DNA of 64,000 nucleotides from UBA11865 sp041570195 (GCA_041570195.1 JBFFWQ010000012.1:17154-81153); one strand, 5' to 3'; counted from the stretch's first letter, positions 1 to 9,239 are shown. Notes: a model not told the origin generated them from the letters alone. Made by a program: numbers and translations.

Positions 1-1356
1 GATCAGCTTCCAGGCATCCTTGACCACGGCCCGGCGCAGGGCCAGGCAGCGGAAGCGCTCCAGCAACTCGGGTTGGCGATGCTGGACCGCCTTGGCAAAG
101 TTGAGCGGTGGGTAGACCTCGGCATAAGCGGTGAAGCCCTCAGGATCGCGGCCGTCGATGGTTTCCATCAGCGTCAAGCCATGCACCTCGGCCGGATCGA
201 CGTTGGGCTGGCCCTCCGGCAACCGGCCGGCAGCGTCCAGGATCGTGTGGTAGACGCGCCGGGTGCTGACTGGGCCTTCGATGCGCCGGCCGGCCGGCGT
301 CCTGGCCGGCCAATGGACGATCAGCGGCACATGCACCAGTTCCTGGTAAGCTACGAAAGCGTGGCCGAAGTATTGGTGCTCGCCCAGGCCATCGCCGTGA
401 TCAGAAACGATCACCGTCAGGGTGTCCCGGGCCCGGTCTCGCCCCTTCAGCACGTCAAATAACCGGCCCAGGTAATCGTCCTGGTAGGCGACCTCGGCGT
501 CATACATATCGCTCAGTACCCGGCTTTCCAGCTCGGGCATCGGTTCCTCCAAGGGCGCGGCCCAACGATACGCTTCCCGGTTCCAGCGGCGCATGATGTC
601 CCGCGCCTCGCGGTCTGTCTGCATATAAGGCGCGACCTGCTCGACGTATTCGCCCGGCGGCCGGTACGGCAAGTGAGTCTCCATCAAGTTCAGGAACAGG
701 AACATCGGTTGTTCCGTTTTGCTTTGCTCTCTTGCCTCCAGGAAACGCGAGACATCGCGCACCGAGCGGGCGTTTTGGCCCTTGAAATGGGCCATCTGCG
801 ACCAGATAGGCGTCAGCCAGGCATTGAGCGATACCCGGAAGGCCAGGTCTGACTGGCCGAAGAAGTTCTGAATTGGATAAGAGATGCGGCGGAGGAATTG
901 GGTATAGCTCTCGAGCAACCGGTTCAGCGGCCAGGGCAAGCCCGTTGATTGTCCGGGCATGCTGGGGATAGCGCCGCCGTAATTATAAAAGGTCTGAAAG
1001 CCGCGCTTGAGCCCGTTATTGAGTATGCCTACGAGCGGGTTGTTGCAAAAACCAATCGTCTGGTAGCCGGCCGCGCTCAGAACCTCGGCCAGGTGCGGCC
1101 GGTCCGGGCCCAGGCTCCGGTCAGATTGGATGAGCTGGTGGGCGGTCGGATAAAGGCCGGTGAACAGCGATCCATGGCTGGGAATAGTCCATTGGGCCGG
1201 CGAGACGGCCTGTTCAAAGAGTGTCCCTTCTCCGGCGAAGCGGTCCAGATTAGGCGTGATGCTGTCCCCTGACTGGCGGCCGTCGTAACCGTAACAACCC
1301 AGACGGTCCGCCCGCTGGGTGTCGAGAACGATGAAAATGATGTCCGGTTGATGCAT
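1..1356 (-). CDS. Sulfatase-fold hydrolase, 3' end outside window
   Basis: About 452 residues are visible and the reading frame is still open at the left edge. The N-terminus has the alkaline phosphatase/sulfatase fold signature: IIFIVLDTQRADRLGCYGYDG supplies the first metal-binding Asp, and further on VIVSDHGDGLGEHQYFGH supplies the Asp-His metal pair. At the nucleophile site the sequence is WTIPSHGSLFTG (Thr57), where true sulfatases carry a Cys or Ser that becomes formylglycine (C/S-x-P-x-R). Thr is the nucleophile in related phosphatases and phosphotransferases, so the substrate may be a phospho-ester. No signal peptide is visible. The start ATG overlaps the stop of the upstream DUF4350 gene by one base (TGATG), so the two are probably translationally coupled. 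The family is sure; the substrate is unknown. Confidence 0.85.
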   Translation of the reverse strand, partial: MHQPDIIFIVLDTQRADRLGCYGYDGRQSGDSITPNLDRFAGEGTLFEQAVSPAQWTIPSHGSLFTGLYPTAHQLIQSDRSLGPDRPHLAEVLSAAGYQTIGFCNNPLVGILNNGLKRGFQTFYNYGGAIPSMPGQSTGLPWPLNRLLESYTQFLRRISYPIQNFFGQSDLAFRVSLNAWLTPIWSQMAHFKGQNARSVRDVSRFLEAREQSKTEQPMFLFLNLMETHLPYRPPGEYVEQVAPYMQTDREARDIMRRWNREAYRWAAPLEEPMPELESRVLSDMYDAEVAYQDDYLGRLFDVLKGRDRARDTLTVIVSDHGDGLGEHQYFGHAFVAYQELVHVPLIVHWPARTPAGRRIEGPVSTRRVYHTILDAAGRLPEGQPNVDPAEVHGLTLMETIDGRDPEGFTAYAEVYPPLNFAKAVQHRQPELLERFRCLALRRAVVKDAWKLI

Positions 1357-3698
1357 CAATTCAATTCTAACGTAAGCGTATATTCACCGCCGCCATCGGC
1401 GTACTCGCCAACCACAATAGTATACTCGCCTGTCTCGTCCAGGTTGTAGTCAGCCAGTTGCTCTTCATCGCCGGTTAAGGTCTCGTCCACGATCTCCAAG
1501 ACGGTGCCGTCCGGATCAAAGAGGACAAAGAAGCCATCGAGCTCTGGGCCGCTGGCCAAAATGATGGTCGCCTCGGCCGGTCCGTCGAGGGCGAATTTCC
1601 AGGCATGGGTCTCGTCTTCGGCCAGGGCGCCAGTGACCGGCTCGCCATCGGTCAGCTCACCCTGCTCGACGGCGCCCATTTCCCCGGGCGTCACGGCGAC
1701 CAAAGTCAGCGTATAGCTGCCGCCATCGTCAAAGAAGTCGCGCACGACGATCGCATACTCTTGCCCGGCCTCGAACTCGATCAAGTTGAGGCGTTCCTCG
1801 TCGCCCTCAAAGGTGGAGTCGGCCGCGGCCAACAACCCGCCGTCGGCATCATACAATTCCAGAATGCCGTCCATATCCTCCCCGGCCTGGAGGACGATAT
1901 TGACGACGGCCGGCCCGTCGGCGAAGATCCAGCCGTGAGCCTGATCGGCGTCCAACGTCTCCTCTACGCTGTCATCCAGAAAGATGGGGCCCTGAATGTC
2001 GGCATCAAGCACCGACCCGCCCGGCCCGCCCGGCGTTGCCTCCGGTTCCGGTTCATCTGGGGCCGGCTCATCTTCTGGCGGCTCTTCCTCGGGCAGGTCG
2101 CTAGTGCCCGGTAGGTCGCTAGTGCCCGGTAGGTCGCTAGTGATCAGCTCGGCTTCTACAGCTTCGTCGGCGACGCCCGTGGGGCAAAGAGCCATGTCTT
2201 CCTGTACCAAACAATCGTCAAGCGCCGGCTCGGCCGCCAACGGCCCCAGTCGAATCAGGCGATCCAGCGTATTGTCGAGACCTTCGGCGCTGGCAGCCAG
2301 GACGATCACTTGTCGGCTCTCGTCTTCTGCGACAAACAGGATCAACGCCGTCCCGGCCATCTGCACATCGCCCAAATCAGACGTGATGCGCCGGGTCTTT
2401 TCTTTCTCGTCGGCAGCGGATCCCTCGCCTGTCCCGGCCTCTTCGCCGGCCGCCGGTTCCTCGGCGCCGCTAGCTTCTTCTGCCGCTGGCTCCCCGGCCG
2501 CTGGCTCCGTTTCCACCGGGGGATCAATGAGCAAGCTCACGCCGGCCGCCTCTAATACCTCGGTCAGCTCTCCTGACTGATTGTAGAGACCGGCATATAG
2601 CACATCGGCCTGGTTCCCGGGCTCGTCGACCAAGGTAAGCTGGCGGCCGGAGCGGCCCAGAGCATCTTGTAGACCAACGACCTCGTCGAAGGCATTTGGC
2701 CCCAGCTCCGGATCGCCCGTGTAGACCAGGTCAATTTCATCACCGAAATAAAACGGGAAATCGGTAAGCACATACTCCCGCTCTGCGCCGGTCAGGAAAT
2801 CAGCCACCTGGCTGATAAAGCGACTGTTGTCATATACGGTGTAGTAAGGTTCGGACAGGAAGTCGATGTCGCCCAGGGCCAGGACCTGATCTTCACCACC
2901 CAGAGCGCCCAGGGCCAGGCCGCCGCTGCGGTCGGTGGCCGAGGACCAGGTATCGTCGCCGGCCGAAAGAAGCGAGCGGCCATCTGGGCCGACCTGGATA
3001 GAGTGGCTGCCATAGAAGGCCAATTGCTCCACATCCTTGGTCAGCGAGGAGTCAGCCATGCCAGCCTGGTCCAGGACGATGTTCTGGAAGTTGCCCTCGT
3101 TGTCGACGGTGTTGTAAAGATAGTCGCCGCTGAAGACCAGGTCGAAGGCGTTGGCCAGGCTGTTCAGGGCGATGTCGTCCGTATCGATGCTATAGCTGAA
3201 GGGATCGAAATCCTCCTGTTCGTCAAAGGTCAGCTCAAATCGGGTGGGGTCGCCGACGAGCAGCACGCGGCCGCCCCGCGCCACGAAGTCGGAAAGGGCC
3301 AGGATTTCGTCTTCGTCATAGGCAGCCATGGGCGCGATGGCAACAAAGGCACTGACCGGCCGCAAGGCGGTGGCCAGGTCGCCGTCTTTGTAGGCCAACA
3401 ACTCGTAGCCACGGGCAGCCAGGCGGCTGTCCAGATAGCTGATCTCGGCCAGTTCAAAACGATTGTCGTGCGCCGCGTCGAGCAGCACCCAGCCCTGACC
3501 CACCTCGGGATCGTCGACAAAGGCGCTGGCAGCAGGTGTGGGCACCCGGGCCGGCACGCCGGCCGGCTCGTAGACCGGCGGCTCCTGCCGCTCGGCGCCG
3601 TCCAGACCATAATAGCGCAGGTAGCGCAGCGCTGACGGCAGCAACAACAAGACAATGAAGACAACCAGATAGATGAAGTAGACGACGGCTCGGCGCAT
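1356..3698 (-). CDS. Membrane-anchored DUF4350 protein with two C-terminal PPC domains
   Basis: 780 aa. One membrane segment (about residues 4-24) is followed by a DUF4350-like domain (about 65-330: GWVLLDAAHDNRFE, FVARGGRVLLVGDPTRFEL), a Rossmann-like fold also seen in GldG-type ABC partner proteins. An acidic Ala/Glu/Pro-rich linker follows, then a short TSDLPG repeat. At the C-terminus are two beta-sandwich repeats of the bacterial pre-peptidase (PPC) type, each ending in a variant of GGxYTLTLxxx. The long chain after a single N-terminal anchor implies that most of the protein is outside the cytoplasm. DUF4350 proteins often sit beside MoxR/DUF58 genes, which are not present here; the coupled neighbour is a sulfatase-fold enzyme. 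Function is not known. Confidence 0.8.
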   Translation of the reverse strand: MRRAVVYFIYLVVFIVLLLLPSALRYLRYYGLDGAERQEPPVYEPAGVPARVPTPAASAFVDDPEVGQGWVLLDAAHDNRFELAEISYLDSRLAARGYELLAYKDGDLATALRPVSAFVAIAPMAAYDEDEILALSDFVARGGRVLLVGDPTRFELTFDEQEDFDPFSYSIDTDDIALNSLANAFDLVFSGDYLYNTVDNEGNFQNIVLDQAGMADSSLTKDVEQLAFYGSHSIQVGPDGRSLLSAGDDTWSSATDRSGGLALGALGGEDQVLALGDIDFLSEPYYTVYDNSRFISQVADFLTGAEREYVLTDFPFYFGDEIDLVYTGDPELGPNAFDEVVGLQDALGRSGRQLTLVDEPGNQADVLYAGLYNQSGELTEVLEAAGVSLLIDPPVETEPAAGEPAAEEASGAEEPAAGEEAGTGEGSAADEKEKTRRITSDLGDVQMAGTALILFVAEDESRQVIVLAASAEGLDNTLDRLIRLGPLAAEPALDDCLVQEDMALCPTGVADEAVEAELITSDLPGTSDLPGTSDLPEEEPPEDEPAPDEPEPEATPGGPGGSVLDADIQGPIFLDDSVEETLDADQAHGWIFADGPAVVNIVLQAGEDMDGILELYDADGGLLAAADSTFEGDEERLNLIEFEAGQEYAIVVRDFFDDGGSYTLTLVAVTPGEMGAVEQGELTDGEPVTGALAEDETHAWKFALDGPAEATIILASGPELDGFFVLFDPDGTVLEIVDETLTGDEEQLADYNLDETGEYTIVVGEYADGGGEYTLTLELN
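2095..2142. repeat. 18-bp in-frame tandem repeat
   Basis: About 2.7 copies of AGGTCGCTAGTGCCCGGT lie within the DUF4350 gene and encode TSDLPG repeats in its linker. The copies are identical, so the expansion is recent. Confidence 0.9.
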
Positions 3699-3725
3699 GA
3701 TGGTTCTCGCTAAGGAATACAGCCT

Positions 3726-4616
3726 CTAACCGGCCGGCGGCGGTTCAATGTAGCGGAAGTAAAGACCGGCCGGCAGATCTTCCGGCGGCGCCCACAGCGC
3801 GCTGGGGTCAACGGCCGCAGGCGCATAACTCTCGGCAGGTTCATCGTCGAACTGGTCCGGAAAGGTCAACGGAAATAACTCAACCAATTCATAGGATGCC
3901 AGGCCGGCCAAGTCGGCCGCCCGCCGCACGACCTGGTCGCCCGACGTAAGCCCATCAATCAGGCCCATTTCCTCGGCCTGCACGCCGCTAAATATCTCGG
4001 CCCGCGAAAGGACCTCGGGCTCTACCTGAAGTCGCTCGCCCCGGCCGCTGGTAACGGCTTCCAGGAAGGCGAACTTGGCCATCTCCATCTGGCGCAATGT
4101 GCCATCCTGGGTGCCGCCAAATGCTTTGTACGGGCCGGTGGTTATCAACTCTTCGTCCAGGAAGACGGGGCCAGGCAGGATGGCGATGACGCCGATGCTG
4201 CCCACGTTGGAAGTCGGCTTGGCGTAGATCTCATCGGCCGCGGCGGCCACGTAGTAAGCGCCGCTGGCGGCCATGAGGTCAACAGAGGCCACCACCGGCA
4301 TCTGCTCGCGGGTATTCAGTACATCCAGGAATAGTTCTTCGCTGTAAGCCGCCGAGCCGCCAGGGCTATTAACGGCCAGGACAACCGCCTTGAAGGCCGG
4401 ATCTTGCCGGGCATAGGCCAGTTGAGCGGCGAATTCGGCCGCCGTATCGCCAAAGATATCGTAATTCAGGCGAATGACGCCAATTTTCGGCTCCGGAACC
4501 AATCGGGGGGCCAGGTACAGGCCCAGCACCAGCGGCAAAACGACGATCACCAGGAACGTCATAATCATCTGCAGCGGCGAGCGCCGCCGCTCCGGGCCGT
4601 TGTTTTCCTCAGCCAT
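3726..4616 (-). CDS. sppA: Signal peptide peptidase SppA, 36K type
   Basis: 296 aa from the ATG at 4616, which has a GGAGAAGGAGAG ribosome site; a longer open frame to 4718 has no support. One membrane segment (about 17-36) anchors the protease domain outside the membrane. The S49 family Ser-Lys dyad is visible: Ser118 in LMAASGAYYVA and Lys164 in TTGPYKAFGG, with the conserved NSPGGS and KPTSNVGSIGVI motifs around them. The enzyme degrades signal peptides left in the membrane after secretion. The length fits the short single-domain SppA of Gram-positive type, not the 67-kDa form. Its downstream neighbour is the DUF4350 gene, 27 bp away. Confidence 0.93.
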   Translation of the reverse strand: MAEENNGPERRRSPLQMIMTFLVIVVLPLVLGLYLAPRLVPEPKIGVIRLNYDIFGDTAAEFAAQLAYARQDPAFKAVVLAVNSPGGSAAYSEELFLDVLNTREQMPVVASVDLMAASGAYYVAAAADEIYAKPTSNVGSIGVIAILPGPVFLDEELITTGPYKAFGGTQDGTLRQMEMAKFAFLEAVTSGRGERLQVEPEVLSRAEIFSGVQAEEMGLIDGLTSGDQVVRRAADLAGLASYELVELFPLTFPDQFDDEPAESYAPAAVDPSALWAPPEDLPAGLYFRYIEPPPAG

Positions 4617-4811
4617 CTCTCCTTCTCCTCGAACAAAAAGGCGTCCTGTAAAAAGGGGCCGCTGACCGGTAGCATAGCATGTTGAACCTAAACCTGCCAG
4701 CGGCCGCCAGCCGCTCAAGGTGCATGCTGAAATGGCGATCGATGTCTACCAACTGCGTTCTTACTCGGCCGTAACTGCACCAAGTTGCGGCGGCCGAGAG
4801 CAGGTGGCCCC

Positions 4812-5243
4812 CTATCCCCGGCGGCAGGCGATGCTGACGTAGTAAAGCAGCTGCAGGATGACCGTGATGGCCGCGGCCACATAGGTCGACGCGGCCGCGA
4901 ACAAAATCCGCCGCGAACCACTTCGATCCTGCTCGCCATCCATCAGGCCGGCCTGGTCCAGCAGCTTGAGCCCGCGCCGGCTGGCGTCGAATTCCACCGG
5001 CAAGGTCAGGGTGGAAAAGAGCACTACCAGGGCGTAGAAGATCACCCCCAATATAAAGGCGCCGGTCAAGTTGCAGATCAGGCCCACCAGGATGAGTACG
5101 TAGGCGATCTGGGGGCTGAAGCGCACGGCCGGCACCAGCACGTTGTGCATTGAGATCAGCAACCATCCATTCTCGTGTTGCTGGGCGTACCCCAGCTCGT
5201 GGGCCAAAATAGCCATGGCGGCCACCGAATGTTTGCCAGCCAC
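4812..5243 (-). pseudogene. Truncated YugP-type membrane zinc metallopeptidase
   Basis: The 143-codon frame matches the C-terminal two thirds of the YugP/Zn_peptidase_2 family: HSVAAMAILAHELGY, then two or three membrane segments and the family-typical LTLPVEFDASRRGLKLL and FAAASTYVAAAITVILQLL. Two things are wrong. The usual 80-90 N-terminal residues (a membrane helix and the region before the zinc site) are missing, with only intergenic sequence upstream. The HEXXH zinc motif reads HELGY, so its second His ligand is lost. The frame begins at a GTG with a GAGAGGAA site. It is most likely a dead remnant; a non-catalytic short protein is less likely. Confidence 0.7.
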
Positions 5244-5303
5244 TTCCTCTCAATTGGCGTCGATTCCCCGCGATTATAGCTCCCCGAGCAGCGTTGGACG
5301 ATT

Positions 5304-5345
5304 GTTGGCTGCTAGCTGTGAGCTGTCAGCCTTTGGCTTCCGGCA
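5304..5345. repeat. Intergenic 7-bp-phased element, copy 1
   Basis: Six successive heptamers (GTTGGCT GCTAGCT then GTGAGCT GTCAGCC then TTTGGCT TCCGGCA) fit NNNRGCY. The same 7-bp phasing recurs at 12044, 20254, 21246, 45725 and 60466. Confidence 0.7.
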
Positions 5346-5453
5346 AGAGTTGGCCACTTCATCCCTCATCCTTCCTCCGATGCCAAGATAATGAAACACC
5401 GATCAAGTGCAAGATCGTCAAGACGGAGTCTAGACGGAATCAAGTCCGAACCG

Positions 5454-5502
5454 TGTCAAAACCCCTGTCAAAACCCCTATTAAAACACCCTATCAAAACC
5501 CC
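5454..5502 (+). repeat. Four direct repeats ahead of the surface-protein promoter
   Basis: TGTCAAAACCCC occurs at 5454 and 5466, TATTAAAACACCC at 5478 and TATCAAAACCCC at 5491. The array has a 12-13-bp pitch and ends exactly where a TTGACA box starts. Helically phased direct repeats next to a -35 box are typical activator or repressor sites; the regulator is unknown. Confidence 0.6.
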
Positions 5503-5527
5503 TTGACAAGGGCCCCAAATCTATAGT
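5503..5527 (+). promoter_or_regulatory. Candidate promoter of the SdrD-like surface gene
   Basis: A consensus -35 TTGACA (5503-5508) is followed by TATAGT (5522-5527). The 13-bp spacing is short for sigma-70, so the -10 assignment is uncertain or the promoter depends on the factor that binds the upstream repeats. Confidence 0.4.
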
Positions 5528-5529
5528 AC

Positions 5530-5870
5530 GCTGTTCATATCGGAGCGGGGAAACATAACTCTCTGCTGGTCCGTGGGTGTGCCTGGCGCGGGCGTGGGAC
5601 CAGCTGAAGGGGCTGAGCTGTAGAGCCAACCCTCGCTGCGCGACCGCCGATGAACAACCGAATAAGCGATCAAGGAGGTGAGTAGCCAGAAGAAAGAACA
5701 CTCTTTTTTAGCCGCCTTGCCGGATCGCCGCGGCATTGGCCCTCGGTTCCGGCCTGACCTTTTGTGAACGGCCGGGGCGCCTGGGCGCGCGGCCACATGG
5801 CCCGCCCGGCGCTCCTGATGGCGAACTGGGCACTGCGACCCTTCGCCACAACTCGGGGAGGATATCTGAA
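5530..5870 (+). promoter_or_regulatory. Long, possibly structured 5' leader
   Basis: About 340 nt lie between the promoter region and the start codon of the surface protein. They include a GCTGGTCC/GGACCAGC stem (5565-5572 with 5597-5604), a GC-rich following segment and a small AAAGA/TCTTT hairpin plus T run (5693-5708). An AAGGAGG at 5673 has no good start codon after it. I compared it by eye with c-di-GMP, TPP, cobalamin and glycine riboswitch cores and found no match. Confidence 0.35.
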
Positions 5871-8624
5871 ATGAAAAAGTTTATCATGCTCGCTGCAGTG
5901 GGCTGTCTGCTCCTGCTGGCTGCGTTTGTGATTACCTTGAGCCAGGATGTCAGTGCGGAGGTGCTGCCGCCCGGCGGAGGCTCCGGCGCCATTTTCACCA
6001 CCGTCCCGGATGGCACCATCGTCAACGAGAATGTCCATTACGAGGGCAGGCATTACGTGTACCTGGATGGTGGGCCCAAGCAAAACGCGCCGGCCCATGC
6101 GGCCGGGTTGGACGAAGGCTTTTACGTCTTCCAGATCACAGACCCGCCGGGCAAACTCCTGCTCTCGCGGGATCCGGCCCGCTGCCGCATCGTGCACGTT
6201 AACGCGGCCGGGGTGATCGATCAATTGATGGTCCCGACTGACAATTCAGTCACCGATCCGGACGGCAATACCGTCGTCAGCTACACCGGCGCTGGCACAG
6301 ACAACTGGCAGGATGCCGCCCTCAAAGGCAAAGCACTCGCCTATGATGGCGAGCCTTGCCATGTGCCAGGTCCCGATCCAGATTCAGCGCCGGGGACATA
6401 CGCCCCGACGCCAGATATCACGGGTGTTGGGCGGCACGACACGAACCCGGATGTGGACCACAATGACGTGGGCGCTATCGTCGTCCAGATGATGCCCTAC
6501 GGCTTGACGCCCAACCCGGGTGGCGTTTACAAAGCGTGGATGACGCCCATCCAGGCCTATAATGATATCAAGGGTGCCGACCTGAACTATGTGCCCAACC
6601 AGCTAGCAAAGGGCAAGCAGAAGCCGCACCCATGCGTTGACTTCTGCGCGGCCGCCGATCCCGGCTTTGTGCCGTCACACCGCTACACCAAGACCGACAA
6701 TTTCAAAGTGACGGAGAAGTTCCCGGCCGAGATCCTGGTGCGCAAGTTCCACGACCTGAACGGCGACGGCATCTGGCAGATGGATACCGAGCCTGAGATC
6801 GGGGTCAACCAGTGCGTGGACAAGAACGGGGCGTTCGTGACCCCATGTCCGCCAGGCGGCTGGCCATACGACTTCACCGAACCACTGGATGGGGGAACGA
6901 AGACAGACACCTTCTACACGCCATTCACCCATGTGGCCGCGTTCCCCGGCACATATTCGGCCGAGGAATTCTACTTCGAAGACATCGACAACGGCGGCTA
7001 CATTAAGTGGCGCCAGACCGCGTCCTGGCTTGATGGAACCTACCAGGATCCGTTCCAGAAGAAGGTGGATGTCGCGGTTCTGGCCAGTGCGCCAGGAGAG
7101 CAGCACGAAATTCGCTTCGGCAACACACTTCTGGCCCAAATCCGTGGTAAGAAGGTCATCGACTACGACGCGGATGGCGTCATCGATGAAGGAGATGTCT
7201 GCCCAAGCGCCGCCGCCGATCCGGTCAATCACGCGGGCTGCGCCGGCGTGACCGTGAATCTCTCAGGAATGGATAACCTCGGGCGGGCGGTCAGTGATTC
7301 TACCACCACCGCCGAAGACGGTTCGTTCGCCTTCAAGGACCTTTGGCCTGGAACCTATAACGTGACCATCGTGGAGCCCGCCGGCTTCAATTGCTCCTAT
7401 CCGACTCCATGTGAGTACACCGGCATCGTGCTGAACAGCGGCGACGACGTCTTCCTGGGCGATGAAGTTAAAGACGCCAGCTTCGCCGACTGGACGCCCG
7501 GCAAGAAACGGGGCATGAAATTCGGAGACACCAATGGCAACGGTCAGAAAGATGATGGTGAACCCGGCCTTGGCGGTTGGAACATCCATCTGCTCAAGTG
7601 GGTCGCTGGCGCCTGGGTGCATGTAGACACCACCACTTTCACCAACCCGGATGGGACGTATGAATTCACCGGGCTTATGCCTGGCGTCCAATACGCGGTC
7701 TGCGAAGTCTTGAAGCCTGGCTGGACGCAGACTTATCCTTCGGCCGACGGCTACCTCGACTGCCTCTTCGTCCCCATCCACGGTCCGTTTGGATATGACT
7801 TCGAGCTGGTTTCCGGTGAAGTGGAAGACGGCAACGACTTCGGCAACTTCAAGAACGTCGACGTCACCGCCTGCAAGCTGAAGGACATCGACGGTTACCT
7901 GGCGACCACCGACGACCAGTCACCGGCTCCCGGTTGGCCGGTTTACCTGACCATTACTGGCGTCCGGCAAGAGCCGACCCAATATACGGGGCCCGATGGC
8001 TGCTACACGTGGGAGGACCTGGGGCCATTGCCCGCGGGTGGCTACTATGACGTGGGCGAGGACCCGCAGCCCGGTTGGATCGCCTTAACGGATACCTATC
8101 ACGAGTTCGAGTCACCGCCCCAGTCCGGCGCTTCCTACTCCTTCACCTTCGTCAACACCCCCACCCAGGGCTGCACGCCTGGCTTCTGGCAGGGTGGCTC
8201 GGCTGGTGGGCAGGCCGGCGGCCGGTGGCTGTGGGATACGAACGGCTTGTTCTCCGATGTCATCAGCGACCCCGACTGGATCGCCTCAGGCGGAGAGGGC
8301 GCCAATCCTTACAATCATGACGACGACTTCTGCGCCTTCTTTGGCGGCTGCAGCACGCCTTCAGAGACGATGTGGCACTTCGTCAACCCCGACATGTGGG
8401 AGGTCAACGACGATTTCCATAAGGCAGCGCGCTCGCTGACGGCGGCTTATCTCAATGCCTCTTGGGGCATGGCCTACGCATACACCACCGCTGAACTTGA
8501 GGCGATGTGGGCCGATGCGCTGGCCAACGGCACGCTCTTGGATCTGCACCACGACCTCGACGATGCCAATAACTTCTTCAACAACCCGCTTGGCAGTTGC
8601 CCGATCAGCGCCAGCATTCCCTAA
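5871..8624 (+). CDS. Secreted SdrD/Cna-B-like multi-domain surface protein
   Basis: 917 aa from the ATG at 5871, which has a GGGGAGG site and a clear signal peptide (MKKFIMLAAVGCLLLLAAFVI, cleavage near SAE). The longer open frame from 5736 is not used. After an N-terminal unknown region there are at least three Cna-B/SdrD-like modules, each starting with a calcium-loop-like Asp-rich motif (FHDLNGDGIWQ, DYDADGVIDEG, FGDTNGNGQKDDGEPG) and ending in a PGTYxVxIVEP-type strand. The C-terminus begins GCTPGFWQGG and holds a Trp/Asp-rich domain of about 150 residues that recurs in Chloroflexota exported proteins. No LPXTG or membrane anchor is seen. It is probably a surface or matrix protein. A 12-bp hairpin follows the stop. 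Confidence 0.85.
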   Translation: MKKFIMLAAVGCLLLLAAFVITLSQDVSAEVLPPGGGSGAIFTTVPDGTIVNENVHYEGRHYVYLDGGPKQNAPAHAAGLDEGFYVFQITDPPGKLLLSRDPARCRIVHVNAAGVIDQLMVPTDNSVTDPDGNTVVSYTGAGTDNWQDAALKGKALAYDGEPCHVPGPDPDSAPGTYAPTPDITGVGRHDTNPDVDHNDVGAIVVQMMPYGLTPNPGGVYKAWMTPIQAYNDIKGADLNYVPNQLAKGKQKPHPCVDFCAAADPGFVPSHRYTKTDNFKVTEKFPAEILVRKFHDLNGDGIWQMDTEPEIGVNQCVDKNGAFVTPCPPGGWPYDFTEPLDGGTKTDTFYTPFTHVAAFPGTYSAEEFYFEDIDNGGYIKWRQTASWLDGTYQDPFQKKVDVAVLASAPGEQHEIRFGNTLLAQIRGKKVIDYDADGVIDEGDVCPSAAADPVNHAGCAGVTVNLSGMDNLGRAVSDSTTTAEDGSFAFKDLWPGTYNVTIVEPAGFNCSYPTPCEYTGIVLNSGDDVFLGDEVKDASFADWTPGKKRGMKFGDTNGNGQKDDGEPGLGGWNIHLLKWVAGAWVHVDTTTFTNPDGTYEFTGLMPGVQYAVCEVLKPGWTQTYPSADGYLDCLFVPIHGPFGYDFELVSGEVEDGNDFGNFKNVDVTACKLKDIDGYLATTDDQSPAPGWPVYLTITGVRQEPTQYTGPDGCYTWEDLGPLPAGGYYDVGEDPQPGWIALTDTYHEFESPPQSGASYSFTFVNTPTQGCTPGFWQGGSAGGQAGGRWLWDTNGLFSDVISDPDWIASGGEGANPYNHDDDFCAFFGGCSTPSETMWHFVNPDMWEVNDDFHKAARSLTAAYLNASWGMAYAYTTAELEAMWADALANGTLLDLHHDLDDANNFFNNPLGSCPISASIP

Positions 8625-8970
8625 TGCTCGGACGCCGATTGGCTTGACCGCCTGTAGTTAAGTAAGACGCTGCGCCCCCGGTGAATTGGCCCGGGGGCGC
8701 AGTCATTTGCCCGTCCTTCAAGCAGCCGTGGACAACGTTCGGCCCGGGCGAAGATATGGCCAGGGCTAGCGTAAAAGATTCTTCGCTCGTCACTACGATG
8801 TCAAACGTATACGATTCCCCAACGGCAAACTCCAGTAGACCATCCTTTGGCGGGTTCAACAGATCGATGTAGATGGCCGGGGCCAATGCGACGGCCGAAG
8901 ATGGCGCGCAGACCAACAGCACCATAGCTAACGCTATGTCTATCGAGAGAAGGTGAACCAGGCCGATCAT
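8605..8970 (-). pseudogene. Possible small secreted protein, probably a truncated remnant
   Basis: 121 codons with a plausible N-terminal signal segment (LSIDIALAMVLLVCAPSSAVA) and a beta-rich stretch (LEFAVGESYTFDIVVTSEESFTLALAIS) that looks like real coding. The last third runs through the terminator hairpin of the opposing gene and overlaps its stop, and no ribosome site precedes the ATG. The likely reading is the N-terminal part of an exported protein whose 3' end was lost; it may also be spurious. Confidence 0.35.
8670..8702 (+). terminator. Strong GC hairpin after the surface-protein gene
   Basis: A perfect 12-bp stem CTGCGCCCCCGG/CCGGGGGCGCAG with a 9-nt loop lies 46 bp after the stop codon. 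There is no U-run, so termination may be incomplete or the hairpin may protect the 3' end. Confidence 0.6.
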
Positions 8971-9154
8971 GAACTGGCCGCAGGTACTGAATCAGTTGGT
9001 GATATGCTTTGCGGATAGGATAGACTTCTAGGATAAAATCAGGTGTTTACACAGAACATTGGATACTCCCTGGGCCGAGCATTTGGGCACACTCCAGCCA
9101 TCAAAGGATCTGACGCACACCTCCCGACCTCCCTCACCTTCCCATATTGGCCCC

Positions 9155-9183
9155 TTGACAAGCCGCCGAGGGCGATCTATTAT
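9155..9183 (+). promoter_or_regulatory. Sigma-70 promoter of the PadR operon
   Basis: TTGACA (9155-9160), a 17-bp spacer and TATTAT (9178-9183): close to the consensus. The rest of the 8703-9154 gap holds only the doubtful minus-strand frame. Confidence 0.8.
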
Positions 9184-9214
9184 ATCGAGTGTAGATATAT
9201 CGGAGCCTGATATA
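9181..9214. promoter_or_regulatory. Twin PadR-type operator
   Basis: Two copies of the dyad TATATC-N7-GATATA lie in tandem (9181-9199 and 9196-9214), overlapping by 4 bp with centres 15 bp apart. They start in the -10 box and cover the transcription start, where a bound repressor would block initiation. AT-rich dyads of this kind are typical of PadR autoregulation. Confidence 0.7.
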
Positions 9215-9239
9215 TAGTGCGCGACAGACGGGAGAACCC

